Source of the DNA: Armatimonadetes bacterium Uphvl-Ar1
GTDB lineage: Bacteria; Armatimonadota; Fimbriimonadia; Fimbriimonadales; Fimbriimonadaceae
NCBI GenBank assembly: GCA_002162075.1
Contig: CP021423.1
Span: 620,001-684,000 of the forward strand
DNA length: 64,000 nt
Direction: 5' to 3'
Below the pieces are notes generated by a model. It was not told where the DNA came from. It did not search any database and was given only the letters and a program-made list of their open reading frames with translations. Positions 26,386 to 34,958 of this stretch are shown here, piece after piece (position 1 is the first letter of the stretch; the number at the start of each line of letters is the position of its first letter). The translations under genes and the position numbers were made by a program.

Positions 26386-27485
26386 TTATGATTTGGAACC
26401 GAATGGGAAGTTTCATGGGAAGCCTGGCTATCCCATGTGATTGATCGAAACACAATCTGGTAGCGGTTGTTGACCACGTGTTCGTAAAGGATGCCGATGG
26501 TTTTGTCGTCGATTTTGGTGAGGGCTGAGTATGCGAAGGATTCGGGTTCGATGAGGAGAGTCTGGGGCCAGGTTTTGCCTTCATCGAAGCTGAGGCGAAG
26601 GGTGCCTTGGGTGCGGGAAGTGGGGGAGGCGGGGTTGGAAAATGCGATGATTCCGGGTTTGGACGGTGAGGGCCATGCTATGCGGAAGATCGAGCCTTGG
26701 CAAGTTGGATCGGGGAGGTTGGGGTCTAGGGTGGCGGGGGTGAAGGTCTTGCCTCCGTCGCGGCTTGTGGCGGTGAGCCGGTTCTTGGCGGATGCTTGAT
26801 TGCGGGCATTGAGAAGAATGTCGCCGCCGGCGAGTTCGACGACTTGGACTTCGTTGGGCTGGAGTTTTGGGTCGGCGGGAACAGGATCGCCGGATTGCCA
26901 GGTTTTGCCTTGGTCGTCGCTGAAGGCCATATTGACGAACCAGCGGTTGCCAATGCGCTGATTGTAGGGAATGACGATGCGGTTTTTGTGTTTGCCTTGA
27001 GTGAGGATGATGCCGTTGCCGGGGCCGCTGGCGAGAGTGTGGGCTTCGGGGTTTTTGATTTGGGTTGTGAGGTTGGTGGGGTCTGACCAGGTGCGTCCGT
27101 CGTTGGTGCTGGTGATTTGATAAGACTGGACAGTTTTGGGGCCGGTGTGTCCGGGGGCGACGTCGTATTCGTGGGTGTTGGCGGGATAGTGCTGGTAGTG
27201 GAGGATGAGGGTGTTGTTGGGGAGTTCGACGATGGTGGGGTTGTTGAAGGAGCCGGATTCGGGTTTGGCGATCGTTTTGAGGATAAACCAGGTTCGACCG
27301 TTGTCGACGGACTGGCTGAGGACGATGTGGTTTCCGGCGGCGTCGGCTTGGGACTGCCGAGCTTCGGCGAAGGCAAGGAGGGTGTTGTGGTTGGTGCGGT
27401 GGAGGGCGGGGATGCGGAAGGTGTCGTAGCCCCAGGCGGGGGATTGGAAGACAACGACGGGTTTGGCGAGGAGGAGGGATAGCAT
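26382..27485 (-). CDS. Exo-alpha-sialidase-like protein (BNR propeller)
   Basis: A 367-residue six-bladed propeller of the GH33 type. The Arg of the FRIP motif is seen in 'GYDTFRIPAL' (23-26), and five Asp-boxes follow: 'SVDNGRTW', 'STNDGRTW', 'SDDQGKTW', 'SRDGGKTF' and 'SFDEGKTW'. The catalytic Tyr/Glu pair may lie in 'PNEVQVVELAGG' and 'ESFAYSALTKI'. Family members cleave terminal sialic acids, though some remote homologues act on other sugars. The N-terminal hydrophobic stretch is short, so export is uncertain. Six bases after the DUF4256 gene. Confidence 0.83.
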   Translation of the reverse strand: MLSLLLAKPVVVFQSPAWGYDTFRIPALHRTNHNTLLAFAEARQSQADAAGNHIVLSQSVDNGRTWFILKTIAKPESGSFNNPTIVELPNNTLILHYQHYPANTHEYDVAPGHTGPKTVQSYQITSTNDGRTWSDPTNLTTQIKNPEAHTLASGPGNGIILTQGKHKNRIVIPYNQRIGNRWFVNMAFSDDQGKTWQSGDPVPADPKLQPNEVQVVELAGGDILLNARNQASAKNRLTATSRDGGKTFTPATLDPNLPDPTCQGSIFRIAWPSPSKPGIIAFSNPASPTSRTQGTLRLSFDEGKTWPQTLLIEPESFAYSALTKIDDKTIGILYEHVVNNRYQIVFRSITWDSQASHETSHSVPNHK

Positions 27486-27491
27486 GGCGAG

Positions 27492-28013
27492 TTAGAGAAT
27501 GATTTTGCCACGGAAGCCGCGTGCGGCGTAATAGGAATCGGCTCCGTTGTGGTAGATGAACACGCGGTTGAATCGGCGGTCGCCAAAGATAGCTCCACCG
27601 AGGGCGCGGACTTCGGGGGGCGTCTGGAGCCAGCTTGAGGTTTTGAGATCGAATTCGCCTAGGGTTTGGAGGTGGTGGTAATCAGCTTCGGTGAGGAGTT
27701 GGATGCCGATTTGAGTGGCGAGGTTTTGGGCGGAATTGGCGGGTTTGTTAGCTTTTCGCTTTTCGAGGGCGGGGTGGTCGTAGCAGAGGCTTCGGCGGCC
27801 AGTAGGGGATTCAGAAGAGCAGTCGGCGAATGTGATCTCGTTGGTTTCGGGGTTGTGGGTGATGAGGTCAGGTTCGCCGCCCGTTTTCTCCATGAGTTGG
27901 AGGGTTGTGAGGGCTTGGGGGGTGAGTTTTTGTTCGACTTGAGGCCAGGTGAGGGTGGGGTGGCGGTAGGGGTTGGCTAGGAATCGGGTTTCGAGGGTTT
28001 GGACGAGGGTCAT
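27492..28013 (-). CDS. DUF4256 family protein
   Basis: A 173-residue protein matching the DUF4256 family from end to end: 'TGGEPDLITHNPETNEITF', 'ALEKRKANKPANSAQNLA', 'MGI/IGIQLLTEADYHHLQ'-type block and the C-terminal 'LGGAIFGDRRFNRVFIYHNG' and 'SYYAARGFRG'. The family has no established function; it is cytosolic with no signal or membrane segment. Its ATG overlaps the stop of the upstream unknown gene (ATGA), so it is translationally coupled. Confidence 0.88.
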   Translation of the reverse strand: MTLVQTLETRFLANPYRHPTLTWPQVEQKLTPQALTTLQLMEKTGGEPDLITHNPETNEITFADCSSESPTGRRSLCYDHPALEKRKANKPANSAQNLATQIGIQLLTEADYHHLQTLGEFDLKTSSWLQTPPEVRALGGAIFGDRRFNRVFIYHNGADSYYAARGFRGKIIL

Positions 28014-28783
28014 GGGTTTTGGAATTTTAGATCATTCCAAGTGAGGCCGTGGATGGGGAGGCGGCGGTTGAAGTAGTCAATGAATCCGCCAGTGTGGACA
28101 GGGTAATCAGAAAATGGTTCTGGAAAGTCAACATGATTAAGGTAATCATTCCAGAGAGGAACGATGTTTGGGCCGAAGAGCTTCTTGAGGGCAGGAAGGC
28201 GTCGGTCAACGGCTTTTGCTCGCGCGCAATCAATGAGGATGAAGATCGGATAGGATAGTTTTCGGCCAACCTTGCCAGAATTCACCTGCGCTACCCACTG
28301 AATTCGACCGCCTTCTTCAAAAAACCAGTCGTACAGAAAGTTCATTTCGAACTGACTAAGACAAGGTTTAAGTGACGCGATGTTGTCGTAAATTAGTTTA
28401 AAATTCGGGTCATATCTCAAGGAAGTAAAGTAAACGGTATCTTCAAAAATGAGATCAACAGGAATCGGAATGTGGGGGCGTTCTATTAATAGGTATTTAC
28501 AAATATCGTAAACAGCAACTTCCGCAGAGATATCATTGATCGATACTGTTACGGTCGACTTACAGCTCGAAATCCCAAGAAACTGAGAATCATGCAGTTT
28601 TGAGCAAAAGTACTTTTTAGATTCTTCGTCAACAGGGCAATAGTGTTCGAGATGACTCCAGAATTTCTGAAGTCGAACAGCTTCCATCTTTTCTTCCTCA
28701 GGGTGAAGAATATCCAACGTTGTTTCCCAAGGTGCGATGTCATTGAGATGAGTGACGTCTTTGAGCCAGGTTCGGTATGACAC
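28010..28783 (-). CDS. Unknown protein coupled to the crystallin-J1-like gene
   Basis: A 257-residue protein I do not recognise. No signal peptide or membrane helix; fairly rich in aromatic residues and Asp/Lys, with two Cys near 'KKYFCSKLHDSQFLGISSCK'. The start is GTG at 28783, immediately after the TAA of the preceding gene, with no gap, which implies obligate coupling. The DNA here is visibly more A+T-rich than the flanking genes, as for the preceding gene. It might be an accessory or immunity-type partner of the small upstream protein, but there is no sequence evidence for that. Confidence 0.65.
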   Translation of the reverse strand: MSYRTWLKDVTHLNDIAPWETTLDILHPEEEKMEAVRLQKFWSHLEHYCPVDEESKKYFCSKLHDSQFLGISSCKSTVTVSINDISAEVAVYDICKYLLIERPHIPIPVDLIFEDTVYFTSLRYDPNFKLIYDNIASLKPCLSQFEMNFLYDWFFEEGGRIQWVAQVNSGKVGRKLSYPIFILIDCARAKAVDRRLPALKKLFGPNIVPLWNDYLNHVDFPEPFSDYPVHTGGFIDYFNRRLPIHGLTWNDLKFQNP

Positions 28784-29137
28784 TTAACTCGTTCCTGAAT
28801 ACGAAGCTACAACTGTGATTCCCCCAACAATGTTATCGTTAAATTCTTCTAACTCCTCAGCGGGAATCCAATATTCCTGATGATCTGAGCCTCCTGCGTT
28901 TTGAACCGGATATTTGCTGAGGTAATTTGATTTAACTTTAAACTCGGTTATGTAGCCGATATATCCTGATGCTGCATCCTTTGTGTTCCAGTCACATGCA
29001 ATTTTTTCGGCATATTCGAATGTCGTGACGGGATAAAAGATTGGCTGGATTGGAAGTCGAGGAGGGAATCTACCTGTTGAGTGAATAAGATTCAACTCTG
29101 CTTGTCCAACTGGTCGGAACAATGTTACGGTCTCCAT
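28784..29137 (-). CDS. Small ADP-ribosylation/crystallin J1-like protein
   Basis: A 117-residue protein with the recurrent block pattern 'LFRPVGQAELNLIHSTG', 'FPPRLPIQPIFYPV', 'YAEKIACDWN', 'YITEFKVKSNYLSKYPVQ' and 'YWIPAEELEEFNDNIVGGI'. Database entries of this type are commonly named 'ADP-ribosylation/crystallin J1', but the fold and activity are not established. No signal peptide. First gene of a five-gene operon and directly downstream of tRNA-Gln in transcription direction. A+T-rich relative to its surroundings, consistent with acquisition near a tRNA gene. Confidence 0.65.
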   Translation of the reverse strand: METVTLFRPVGQAELNLIHSTGRFPPRLPIQPIFYPVTTFEYAEKIACDWNTKDAASGYIGYITEFKVKSNYLSKYPVQNAGGSDHQEYWIPAEELEEFNDNIVGGITVVASYSGTS

Positions 29138-29159
29138 GATTAGTCCTCTATTATAATAA

Positions 29160-29194
29160 ACAAATCCCCCGGTTCTGATGAACCAGGGATTTGT
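29160..29194 (-). terminator. Terminator after tRNA-Gln
   Basis: CAAATCCC..GGTTC and GAACC..GGGATTTG form a nearly perfect hairpin (29161-29192) with a TGAT loop. On the minus strand it is followed by TTTATTATAA. It sits directly after the 3' CCA of tRNA-Gln. Confidence 0.7.
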
Positions 29195-29267
29195 GGCTGC
29201 CGGACTAGGATTCGAACCTAGACTGACGACACCAAAAACCGCTGTCCTACCCTTAGACGATCCGGCA
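29194..29267 (-). tRNA. tRNA-Gln (TTG)
   Basis: A cloverleaf on the minus strand: acceptor TGCCGGA/TCCGGCA, D-arm GTC..GAC, anticodon loop TTTTGGT with anticodon TTG, T-loop TTCGAAT with stem CTAGG/CCTAG, discriminator G and an encoded CCA. The anticodon stem has three G-T pairs, which is unusual but tolerated. Confidence 0.93.
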
Positions 29268-29322
29268 AAGCCGATGAGAATATACCCGATGGTTTTGGGG
29301 GGTTGCCTGGGTCTGGGATGGT

Positions 29323-30123
29323 TTATTTTTTGATGAGGTTGAGGATGGCTTTGCTGGGGACGGCGATCTTGCGCACCATTTGGAGATCGGATGTACGGCG
29401 TTCGCCGGAATAGAGGGAGTTGGTCATGGAGACGACGCCGATGATTTGACCAGTTGAGTCCATGATGGGGCCACCGGATGAGCCGCCAGCATAGTCGGCG
29501 GTGACTTCGACCCAGGGGGTTCCTCGGTCCATCATGAACCGACTCACGGAGCCGCGGGTGAAGCTGAAAAAGTGTCCGCTTGGGTGGCTGAGGACGTAAA
29601 CGGTTTCGCCGGGGTTGGCGGCTTCGCGAACGGGGAAGTAGGGGAGGCTTTTGGCATCAACTCGGACGAGGGCGATGTCGGCGGCTTCGTTTGAGGCAAG
29701 GACTTCGATGACCGGGTAGGTTTTCTTATCTGCGGTCATGATGGCGAATGCGGAGGCGTCTTTGTCGGCGATGACGTGGTGGTTGGTGATGACAAGGCCG
29801 TCGGGGCTGATGATGAACCCGGAGGCGGGGTTGGGGTGGAACTGGTCACAGTTGCCGCAGAGCCCGAAGCTGGAGAAGATGACCGTGGCTTTTCGGGCGG
29901 CGGTGTAGAGGTCGGATTCTTTGGTGGTCAGAGGTTTGGGCGTGGGGAGGGTGACGGATGCAGTTTTGCGCGTGAGTTGGGCTTGGAGTTCGGCGTTGTT
30001 TTGGGGGATTTCTTTGCTCGCGACACGATTCCCGTAGGCGTTGAGGGCGGCTTGGTACTCGGCGTCGTTGATGATCAGGTCTTGAGATTGAAGGATGGCG
30101 AGGGCGGCGATGGTAGGGAGCAT
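29323..30123 (-). CDS. Trypsin-like serine protease (S1C/HtrA-type, no PDZ)
   Basis: A 266-residue protease domain with an N-terminal hydrophobic segment. The triad is intact: His in 'VITNHHVIADK' (116), Asp in 'AADIALVRVD' (149), Ser in 'ADYAGGSSGGPIMDSTG' (216). Two Cys in 'FGLCGNCDQFHPNP' (89, 92) form a CxxC-like pair that may bind metal or form a disulphide. It lacks the C-terminal PDZ domain of DegP/HtrA. Probably a periplasmic quality-control protease. The gene stands alone upstream of tRNA-Gln. Confidence 0.88.
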   Translation of the reverse strand: MLPTIAALAILQSQDLIINDAEYQAALNAYGNRVASKEIPQNNAELQAQLTRKTASVTLPTPKPLTTKESDLYTAARKATVIFSSFGLCGNCDQFHPNPASGFIISPDGLVITNHHVIADKDASAFAIMTADKKTYPVIEVLASNEAADIALVRVDAKSLPYFPVREAANPGETVYVLSHPSGHFFSFTRGSVSRFMMDRGTPWVEVTADYAGGSSGGPIMDSTGQIIGVVSMTNSLYSGERRTSDLQMVRKIAVPSKAILNLIKK

Positions 30124-30171
30124 TGGTTATTTGACGTTACCACCAAGGGAAACGTGTTGGTTCGGGTTGTT

Positions 30172-31208
30172 TCACTTCACAAACTGAGACAACCCGGTGC
30201 TGAGGCTTGAGCCGCAGAGATTGGGGTTAATCTCGGGCCCAGAACATGGGCCAGCTTGTTCGGTGATCACTGCTTCTTTCAGCGTGGAGACGGCTTTGGT
30301 CAGGCCCTCCATGCTCGTCATAAGGCCGTCTTCGTGCTCGATGCTGATGACGTGGTCGTAGCCGACGGTGCGGAGGACGGAGACGAACTCCTTCCACCAT
30401 TCGACGCTGTGACCGTATCCGACGGAGCGGAACACCCAAGATCGGTTGAGAAAATCGCCGTAGGATTTGGTATCGAGGTTGCCGTTGAGCTTGCTGGTTT
30501 CGGGTTCGATGCGGGTGTCTTTGGCGTGGACGTGGAAAAGTGCGCCTTCGATTCCAAGTTGGCGGACGGCGGCGAGGGGGTCAATGCCTTGCCACCAGAG
30601 GTGCGAGGGGTCGAAATTCGCGCCGATGCGGGTGCCGTTGGGGCCGGTGGAGTGGCGGAGTTTGAGGAGGGTGTCGTTGTTATAGACGATGAAACCGGGG
30701 TGCATTTCGATGCAGAAGTTCACGTTGTGTTCGGCGAGGAAATTGGCTTGCTCGGTCCAGTAGGGGATCGCGACTTCGTTCCATTGGTATTCGAGGATGT
30801 CGCGGTATTCGTCGGGCCAAGCGCAGGTGACCCAGTTCGGGTTGACCGCTTGGGCATGATCGCCGGGGCAGCCGCTGAACCCATTGAGGCACGAGATGCC
30901 AAGGGCTGACGCGAGTTGGACGCCTTTGCGGAATGCGGTGTGATGGTCTTCGGCGATTTGTCGGTTGGGGTGGAGGGGTTGCCATGGACGGAGATGGCGG
31001 AGAGGGTGATGTTGCGGCGTCCGAGTTCGGCGAGAAATTCTTCGCGGGCTTTTGGATTTTCGAGGAGGTGATCCACGTCGAGGTGGGGGTTACCAGGATA
31101 GGCACCGGCCCCGAGTTCGACGGCTTGGATGCCGAGGTCTTGGACGATGTCGAGGACTTCGGAGAGGGGTTTGTCGCCAAAGAGGGGGGTGAACAGTCCG
31201 ATTTTCAT
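30172..31208 (-). CDS. Sugar phosphate isomerase/epimerase (frameshifted in this sequence)
   Basis: A TIM-barrel protein of the xylose-isomerase-like AP-endonuclease 2 superfamily, about 346 residues when repaired. 'MKIGLFTPLFGDKPLSEVLD' and 'QAVELGAGAYPGNPHLDVD' are typical of the N-terminus; the C-terminal part has metal-site residues in 'NFCIEMHPGFIVYN', 'ANFDPSHLWWQGIDP', 'FHVHAKDTRI' and 'ISIEHEDGLM'. A run of four G at 30975-30978 needs one more base to join 'SVHGNP' to 'LHPNRQIAEDHHTAF'. Usually involved in inositol or sugar acid catabolism; the substrate is not known here. No other sugar catabolic genes adjoin it. Confidence 0.83.
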
Positions 31209-31248
31209 GTTGGGTGAGGGTTTTTTACCTGGTTTGGTTTGGGCATGA

Positions 31249-31286
31249 AAAAGCCCCGGAGTTCTTGAGTGAATTCCGGGGCTTTT
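31249..31286. terminator. Bidirectional terminator
   Basis: AAAAGCCCCGGA (31249-31260) and TCCGGGGCTTTT (31275-31286) form a 12-base stem whose A and T tracts serve both strands. It ends the minus-strand thioredoxin transcript. Confidence 0.8.
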
Positions 31287-31298
31287 GGTTAGGGAGAA

Positions 31299-31499
31299 TT
31301 AGCCGATGCTGGCTTTTTCTTTCTTGATGGCGTCTTCGATTTCTTTGCGGAAATCGGCCATTTCTGCTTCTTTGGCGTACGGGCCATTGTCGAACGCTTT
31401 AAGGGCTCGTTCGAGAGTGGACAGTGCTTTCTTGTGATCTTTGGTTGTGCTGTAGGCTGGGGCGGCGTAATAGAGGAGGATTGGGTCGTCGTTCTTCAT
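31299..31499 (-). CDS. TPR-like C-terminal piece of thioredoxin protein
   Basis: A 66-residue ORF '[20 protein letters not shown]', then '[18 protein letters not shown]', a helical repeat like one TPR. Its ATG overlaps the stop of the upstream thioredoxin gene (ATATGA). The sequence reads as a natural continuation of that protein's C-terminal helical region. Either a translationally coupled small protein or the displaced end of a single protein; one extra A in the run at 31501-31504 (T on the plus strand) would fuse the two into about 360 residues. Confidence 0.55.
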   Translation of the reverse strand: MKNDDPILLYYAAPAYSTTKDHKKALSTLERALKAFDNGPYAKEAEMADFRKEIEDAIKKEKASIG

Positions 31500-32377
31500 A
31501 TTTTGAGAAGGACGTCGGATGCATAGACCGCGAGGGCCCGGTTTCCTTCCTCTTCGGTGGCGTTTTCGATGCTGAAGAATGCAACGTTGGCTTGGTCGCC
31601 GAATTCGCCTTTGCTCATTTCTTCGAGTAGCGATTTTGCTTTAGGTTCGTCGTCTTTGGCAAAGAGTTTGAGCTTTGCCGATTTGGCCTCTCCGCCCATG
31701 GATTCAGATTCTTTGGCGATTTTGTCGAGGATGGCGATGGCTTCGTCTTTTTTGCCGGAGGTGTAGAGCCTTTGAGCTTCTTCGATATCCGCCATGATTT
31801 TTTGCTGTTGCATGGCATCTTGGACAGATGCCTCTTGGGCTTTGCGTGCGGCTTCGAGATCGTGCTTTTTGTTGATGACGTTCTCGAGGGGTTCGTCAAT
31901 TTCCATGGGGTGACCAATCCAAGCGATTTGGCCTTCTTGGTTGACGATGAATGCGGTGGGGATGCCTTGGCTGTAGCTTTGGGCCATCCAGTTTTTGGTC
32001 ATGTGCAGCTCGTCGTTATCGACGGCGACTCGGTATGACATTTTGTCGCCCATTTTTTTGATGAAGTCTTGGATGCGGGTCTCGCGACCATCTTCATCGT
32101 CCCAGACGTTTACGCCAACGAATTCAGCTTTGCCTTTGTACTTCTTGCTCAGTTCGTTGAGGTGGGGGATGGCGTCGATGCAGGGGCCGCACCAGGTGGC
32201 CCAGAACTCGACGACGTAGACTTTTCCTTTTTCAAACTTGGCAATTTTTTCGCCTTGATAGTATTTGGCGACTTTGAGGTCAGGGGCTTTGTCGCCGGGG
32301 AGAAGAGGTTTGGTTTCTTGGGCTGCGGCGAGGGTAGCGAGGCCCAGGAGGAGTGTGGAAATGAGAGCGGCTTTCAT
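31496..32377 (-). CDS. TlpA-like thioredoxin with helical C-terminus
   Basis: A 293-residue exported thiol-disulphide oxidoreductase. The start is ATG 32377, giving the signal peptide '[20 protein letters not shown]'; the longer frame to 32602 lacks support. The thioredoxin fold has WCGPC at residues 62-66 and the cis-Pro in '[20 protein letters not shown]'. Residues 180-293 are helical and TPR-like ('[20 protein letters not shown]'). Likely periplasmic, in disulphide reduction or cytochrome maturation. See the adjoining 66-residue ORF for a possible frameshift at its end. Confidence 0.85.
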   Translation of the reverse strand: MKAALISTLLLGLATLAAAQETKPLLPGDKAPDLKVAKYYQGEKIAKFEKGKVYVVEFWATWCGPCIDAIPHLNELSKKYKGKAEFVGVNVWDDEDGRETRIQDFIKKMGDKMSYRVAVDNDELHMTKNWMAQSYSQGIPTAFIVNQEGQIAWIGHPMEIDEPLENVINKKHDLEAARKAQEASVQDAMQQQKIMADIEEAQRLYTSGKKDEAIAILDKIAKESESMGGEAKSAKLKLFAKDDEPKAKSLLEEMSKGEFGDQANVAFFSIENATEEEGNRALAVYASDVLLKI

Positions 32378-32425
32378 GGCTTTTCTTAACCCGATACGAT
32401 ACCTTGACGTGCGATAATTTATGGT

Positions 32426-33175
32426 GTGTTGGCGAGCGTGATTTTGTTGGGTCAAGTGGCTCTGTTGCCTAGTCCGGTTGTGCGGGGGCATTCGCATAAC
32501 GATTACTGGCGGAAGCGGCCTTTGGAGGAGGCGTTGGAAGCGGGGATGTGTTCGTTCGAGGCAGATGTTTTTTTGATTGATGGGAAGTTGAAGGTCGGGC
32601 ACGATTTAGCGGAAGCGAGTGCGGGGAAGACTTTGGAGGAACTTTATCTGGATCCGCTGGCTAGGCGGGAGTTGGTTGATGGGAGGCTTGGAGAGGGGTG
32701 GCCGGAAGTGATTTTGCTCGTTGATGTTAAGGCGGACGGGGAGAAGGTGTTTCCAGTTTTGGAGAAATTAGTTAGGGAACGGAGCCGGGTTTTTAGTACG
32801 GATAAGGAGGTGCGGGCGGTTCGGGTTGTGGTGAGTGGGGATCGTCCGGTGGATTTGATCTTGGGATCGCACGAAGGGTGGTTGGCTTTGGATGGTCGGC
32901 GGAGTGATTTGGGGAAGAAGATTCCGGTGCGGCGGATGCCGATGGTAAGTGAGAGTTGGAGTTATGTGGGCTGGAATAAGAATGTGGATTTGCCGGAAGA
33001 GAATCTGATTCGGGCTTTGAACTTCACGAAGTATGCTTTTGCGGAGGGGAAGAAGAGCCGGTTTTGGGGGGTTCCGGATCGCCCGGATTATTGGGGTTTG
33101 ATGAAACGGTTGGCAGTGGAATGGATTAATACAGATCGGCCGGGTGAGCTTAGGGAGTGGATGATTGAAAAATAA
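32426..33175 (+). CDS. PI-PLC/GDPD-like phosphodiesterase
   Basis: A 249-residue TIM-barrel-like protein. '[20 protein letters not shown]' followed by '[18 protein letters not shown]' is the signature of the family that includes yeast Aim6 and bacterial phosphatidylinositol-specific phospholipase C/GDPD-like proteins: His of 'HSHNDY', Glu-x-Asp of 'EADVF' and His of 'VGHD' are the catalytic or metal residues. The N-terminus '[16 protein letters not shown]' is hydrophobic, suggesting export. The start codon is GTG 32426; no strong ribosome binding site is seen. Confidence 0.78.
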   Translation: MLASVILLGQVALLPSPVVRGHSHNDYWRKRPLEEALEAGMCSFEADVFLIDGKLKVGHDLAEASAGKTLEELYLDPLARRELVDGRLGEGWPEVILLVDVKADGEKVFPVLEKLVRERSRVFSTDKEVRAVRVVVSGDRPVDLILGSHEGWLALDGRRSDLGKKIPVRRMPMVSESWSYVGWNKNVDLPEENLIRALNFTKYAFAEGKKSRFWGVPDRPDYWGLMKRLAVEWINTDRPGELREWMIEK

Positions 33176-33181
33176 GATTGT

Positions 33182-33257
33182 TGGCCCGGCTGGAGGGATT
33201 CGAACCCCCGACACCTGGTTCCGAAGACCAGTGCTCTATCCACTGAGCTACAGCCGG
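33182..33257 (-). tRNA. tRNA-Arg (TCG)
   Basis: A minus-strand cloverleaf: acceptor CCGGCTG/CAGCCGG, D-arm GCTC..GAGC, anticodon stem CTGGT/ACCAG with loop CTTCGGA (anticodon TCG), T-arm GGGGG/CCCTC with TTCGAAT loop, discriminator G and an encoded CCA. It lies between the phosphodiesterase gene and the end of the flagellar operon. Confidence 0.95.
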
Positions 33258-33305
33258 ATTTGAGTTGAGAATGATACCGGGTGAGGCTGAGTTGGGGTTA
33301 GGGCC

Positions 33306-33854
33306 TTAGGAAGATTCTTCGGGGATGATGCTGGCTTGCGACTCGATGAGTTGGCTGAGTTTGGCGGCGCGCTTGGGGTCTTTGATGATGGGGAGGATTT
33401 CAGCGACTTTTTCGGCTTCCATTTTGATAAGGACACGGGCGAGTTCTTCGTCGCGGTAGGCAGCGGAGATACGGACGATGTCCTCGGCGTCCATGTTGTT
33501 CCAGATTCCGGCGAGTTTTTTTGCTCCGAGTTCGGGGTCGGTTTCGGGTTCTTTGATGGCGGGCGGTTCGGGCTCGGCTTCGATCTTGATTTTGGGGGGT
33601 GTGGGTTTGGTTTCCTTGGCGAGTTTTGTTGGTTCGTCTTCGGATTCCGTGTAGTTTTTGGCGACAGATTGGGTTTTCATGCCGGGCAGTTTGAGGCCGG
33701 GGATTTTGAGAAGTCCGGCATATGCGGCCCCCAGGGTTCCTCCGATGGCGAGCAATGGCACGAGGACGGCGATGGTGATGATGAGTCCTTTTTTGCCTTT
33801 CTTCTTTTGAGGTTTAGGTGACTGTTCTTCTACAGATTCAAGTTCTTCGCTCAT
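33306..33854 (-). CDS. MotE/YlxF-like flagellar protein
   Basis: A 182-residue protein with a basic cytoplasmic N-terminus, one membrane helix (residues 24-46, 'LIITIAVLVPLLAIGGTLG'), a Pro/Glu/Lys-rich linker and a C-terminal MgtE-N-like helical domain ('IWNNMDAEDIVRISAAYRDE', 'VLIKMEAEKVAEILPIIKDP'). This layout and its place after fliJ match the MotE/FlbB-type chaperone of the motor. The position as last gene of the flagellar operon supports the call. Sequence identity to any characterised MotE cannot be judged here. Confidence 0.72.
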   Translation of the reverse strand: MSEELESVEEQSPKPQKKKGKKGLIITIAVLVPLLAIGGTLGAAYAGLLKIPGLKLPGMKTQSVAKNYTESEDEPTKLAKETKPTPPKIKIEAEPEPPAIKEPETDPELGAKKLAGIWNNMDAEDIVRISAAYRDEELARVLIKMEAEKVAEILPIIKDPKRAAKLSQLIESQASIIPEESS

Positions 33855-33878
33855 TAGTTACTCCTGGGATGGGTGGGG

Positions 33879-34535
33879 CTATTCTCCGATGTTGCCAAGG
33901 ATTTTCTTGACATAGTTCTGGGTTTCGTTGAAGGGAGGGATTCCGCCATAGCGCTTGACGGCACCGGGGCCAGCGTTGTAAGCGGCGAGGGCGAGGCTCC
34001 GATCGCCATTGAACTGACGGAGCATTTGGGCGAGGTACTTTGCGCCACCCTCAAGGTTTTGGCGGGGATCGAACGGATCGGTCACGCCAAGCGACTGGGC
34101 GGTTTTTGGCATGAGTTGGGTCAGTCCCTGGGCTCCGGCATGGGAAACGGCTTTGGGGTTGAACCCGCTTTCTTGGGTGATCAATGCGTTAAAGAGTTTG
34201 GGATCAAGATTATATTTTTCGGCAACTTCTAACGCGAGTGCGCGCAGGTCGGTTGCGGGGGCTGCACCGGGATTGATGAGTCCAAGAGCCATGGGGTCAA
34301 GGGGGGCATTGCCCAGATTTGATTCGGTGGGTAGGGAAGACAAATTGCCGAGGATGTTTGATTTTGCGGTCGTTCCGGTGCGATGGTTGCCGATGGCTCC
34401 ACCGAGAGTTGACTCAAAGGAGTTCTTCTTGGGATTTGACTTTTCGGCGACTCGGCCTTCGAGTTGGGCAAGCTTTGACTTGATCTCATGGATTCGGCTT
34501 TGGGTTCCCTCAAACCCTCGGATCTGGAAGCTCAT
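33879..34535 (-). CDS. Flagellar-operon lytic transglycosylase (SLT domain)
   Basis: A 218-residue protein. The N-terminal 90 residues are a helical, low-complexity region; residues 95-215 form a Slt/goose-lysozyme-like domain with catalytic Glu in '[20 protein letters not shown]', then '[14 protein letters not shown]' and '[18 protein letters not shown]'. It probably opens peptidoglycan locally for the flagellar rod, a job done by FlgJ in other bacteria. No classical signal peptide is seen, so export by the flagellar type III system is possible. Start overlaps the fliJ stop by four bases. Confidence 0.85.
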   Translation of the reverse strand: MSFQIRGFEGTQSRIHEIKSKLAQLEGRVAEKSNPKKNSFESTLGGAIGNHRTGTTAKSNILGNLSSLPTESNLGNAPLDPMALGLINPGAAPATDLRALALEVAEKYNLDPKLFNALITQESGFNPKAVSHAGAQGLTQLMPKTAQSLGVTDPFDPRQNLEGGAKYLAQMLRQFNGDRSLALAAYNAGPGAVKRYGGIPPFNETQNYVKKILGNIGE

Positions 34536-34957
34536 GCGGCCCTCCCGGTTGCGCCTCTAAGGGTCGCCCATTCATCAAGCTCTGCTTGTTCGCGTCGAGT
34601 TTCATCGAGTTGATATTCTTCGAGGGCTTTTGTGCGGAGTTTTTCGATTGTCTTCACTTCTTTTTTTGCTTCCATCCAAGCAGCGAAGGCTTGGTCTTCT
34701 TCGGCTTCGAGAACACCGATTGTGCTGAGGAGGGCCCGGGATTCATCTTGGAGTCGGTCGGTGTACGCGAGAGAATCGATTCGATCTTGAAAATTGGCTC
34801 GGGATTGCTGTTTGGCTTGAGCAAGAATTCGTTGGACGCCGTCGTGATCGGCTTGGGCGCTTTCGCGCTTGGATTTCGCGAGGACATATTGTCGCTCAGC
34901 TTCATCGAGGGCGATTAATCTGAGATCAAGAACGGTTTGAAGACGGAACTTAAACAT
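34532..34957 (-). CDS. fliJ: Flagellar export protein FliJ
   Basis: A 141-residue all-helical coiled coil ('[20 protein letters not shown]' at the start is typical of FliJ). FliJ forms the stalk of the FliI hexamer, like the gamma subunit of F1-ATPase, and escorts export chaperones. Its ATG lies one base after the fliI stop region in the same operon order found in many bacteria (fliI-fliJ). Confidence 0.85.
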   Translation of the reverse strand: MFKFRLQTVLDLRLIALDEAERQYVLAKSKRESAQADHDGVQRILAQAKQQSRANFQDRIDSLAYTDRLQDESRALLSTIGVLEAEEDQAFAAWMEAKKEVKTIEKLRTKALEEYQLDETRREQAELDEWATLRGATGRAA

Positions 34958-34958
34958 T

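Noticed and set aside
26726-27598. A 290-residue Ser/Pro/Thr-rich minus-strand ORF
   Set aside because: It is an alternative-frame shadow of the sialidase gene with biased composition.
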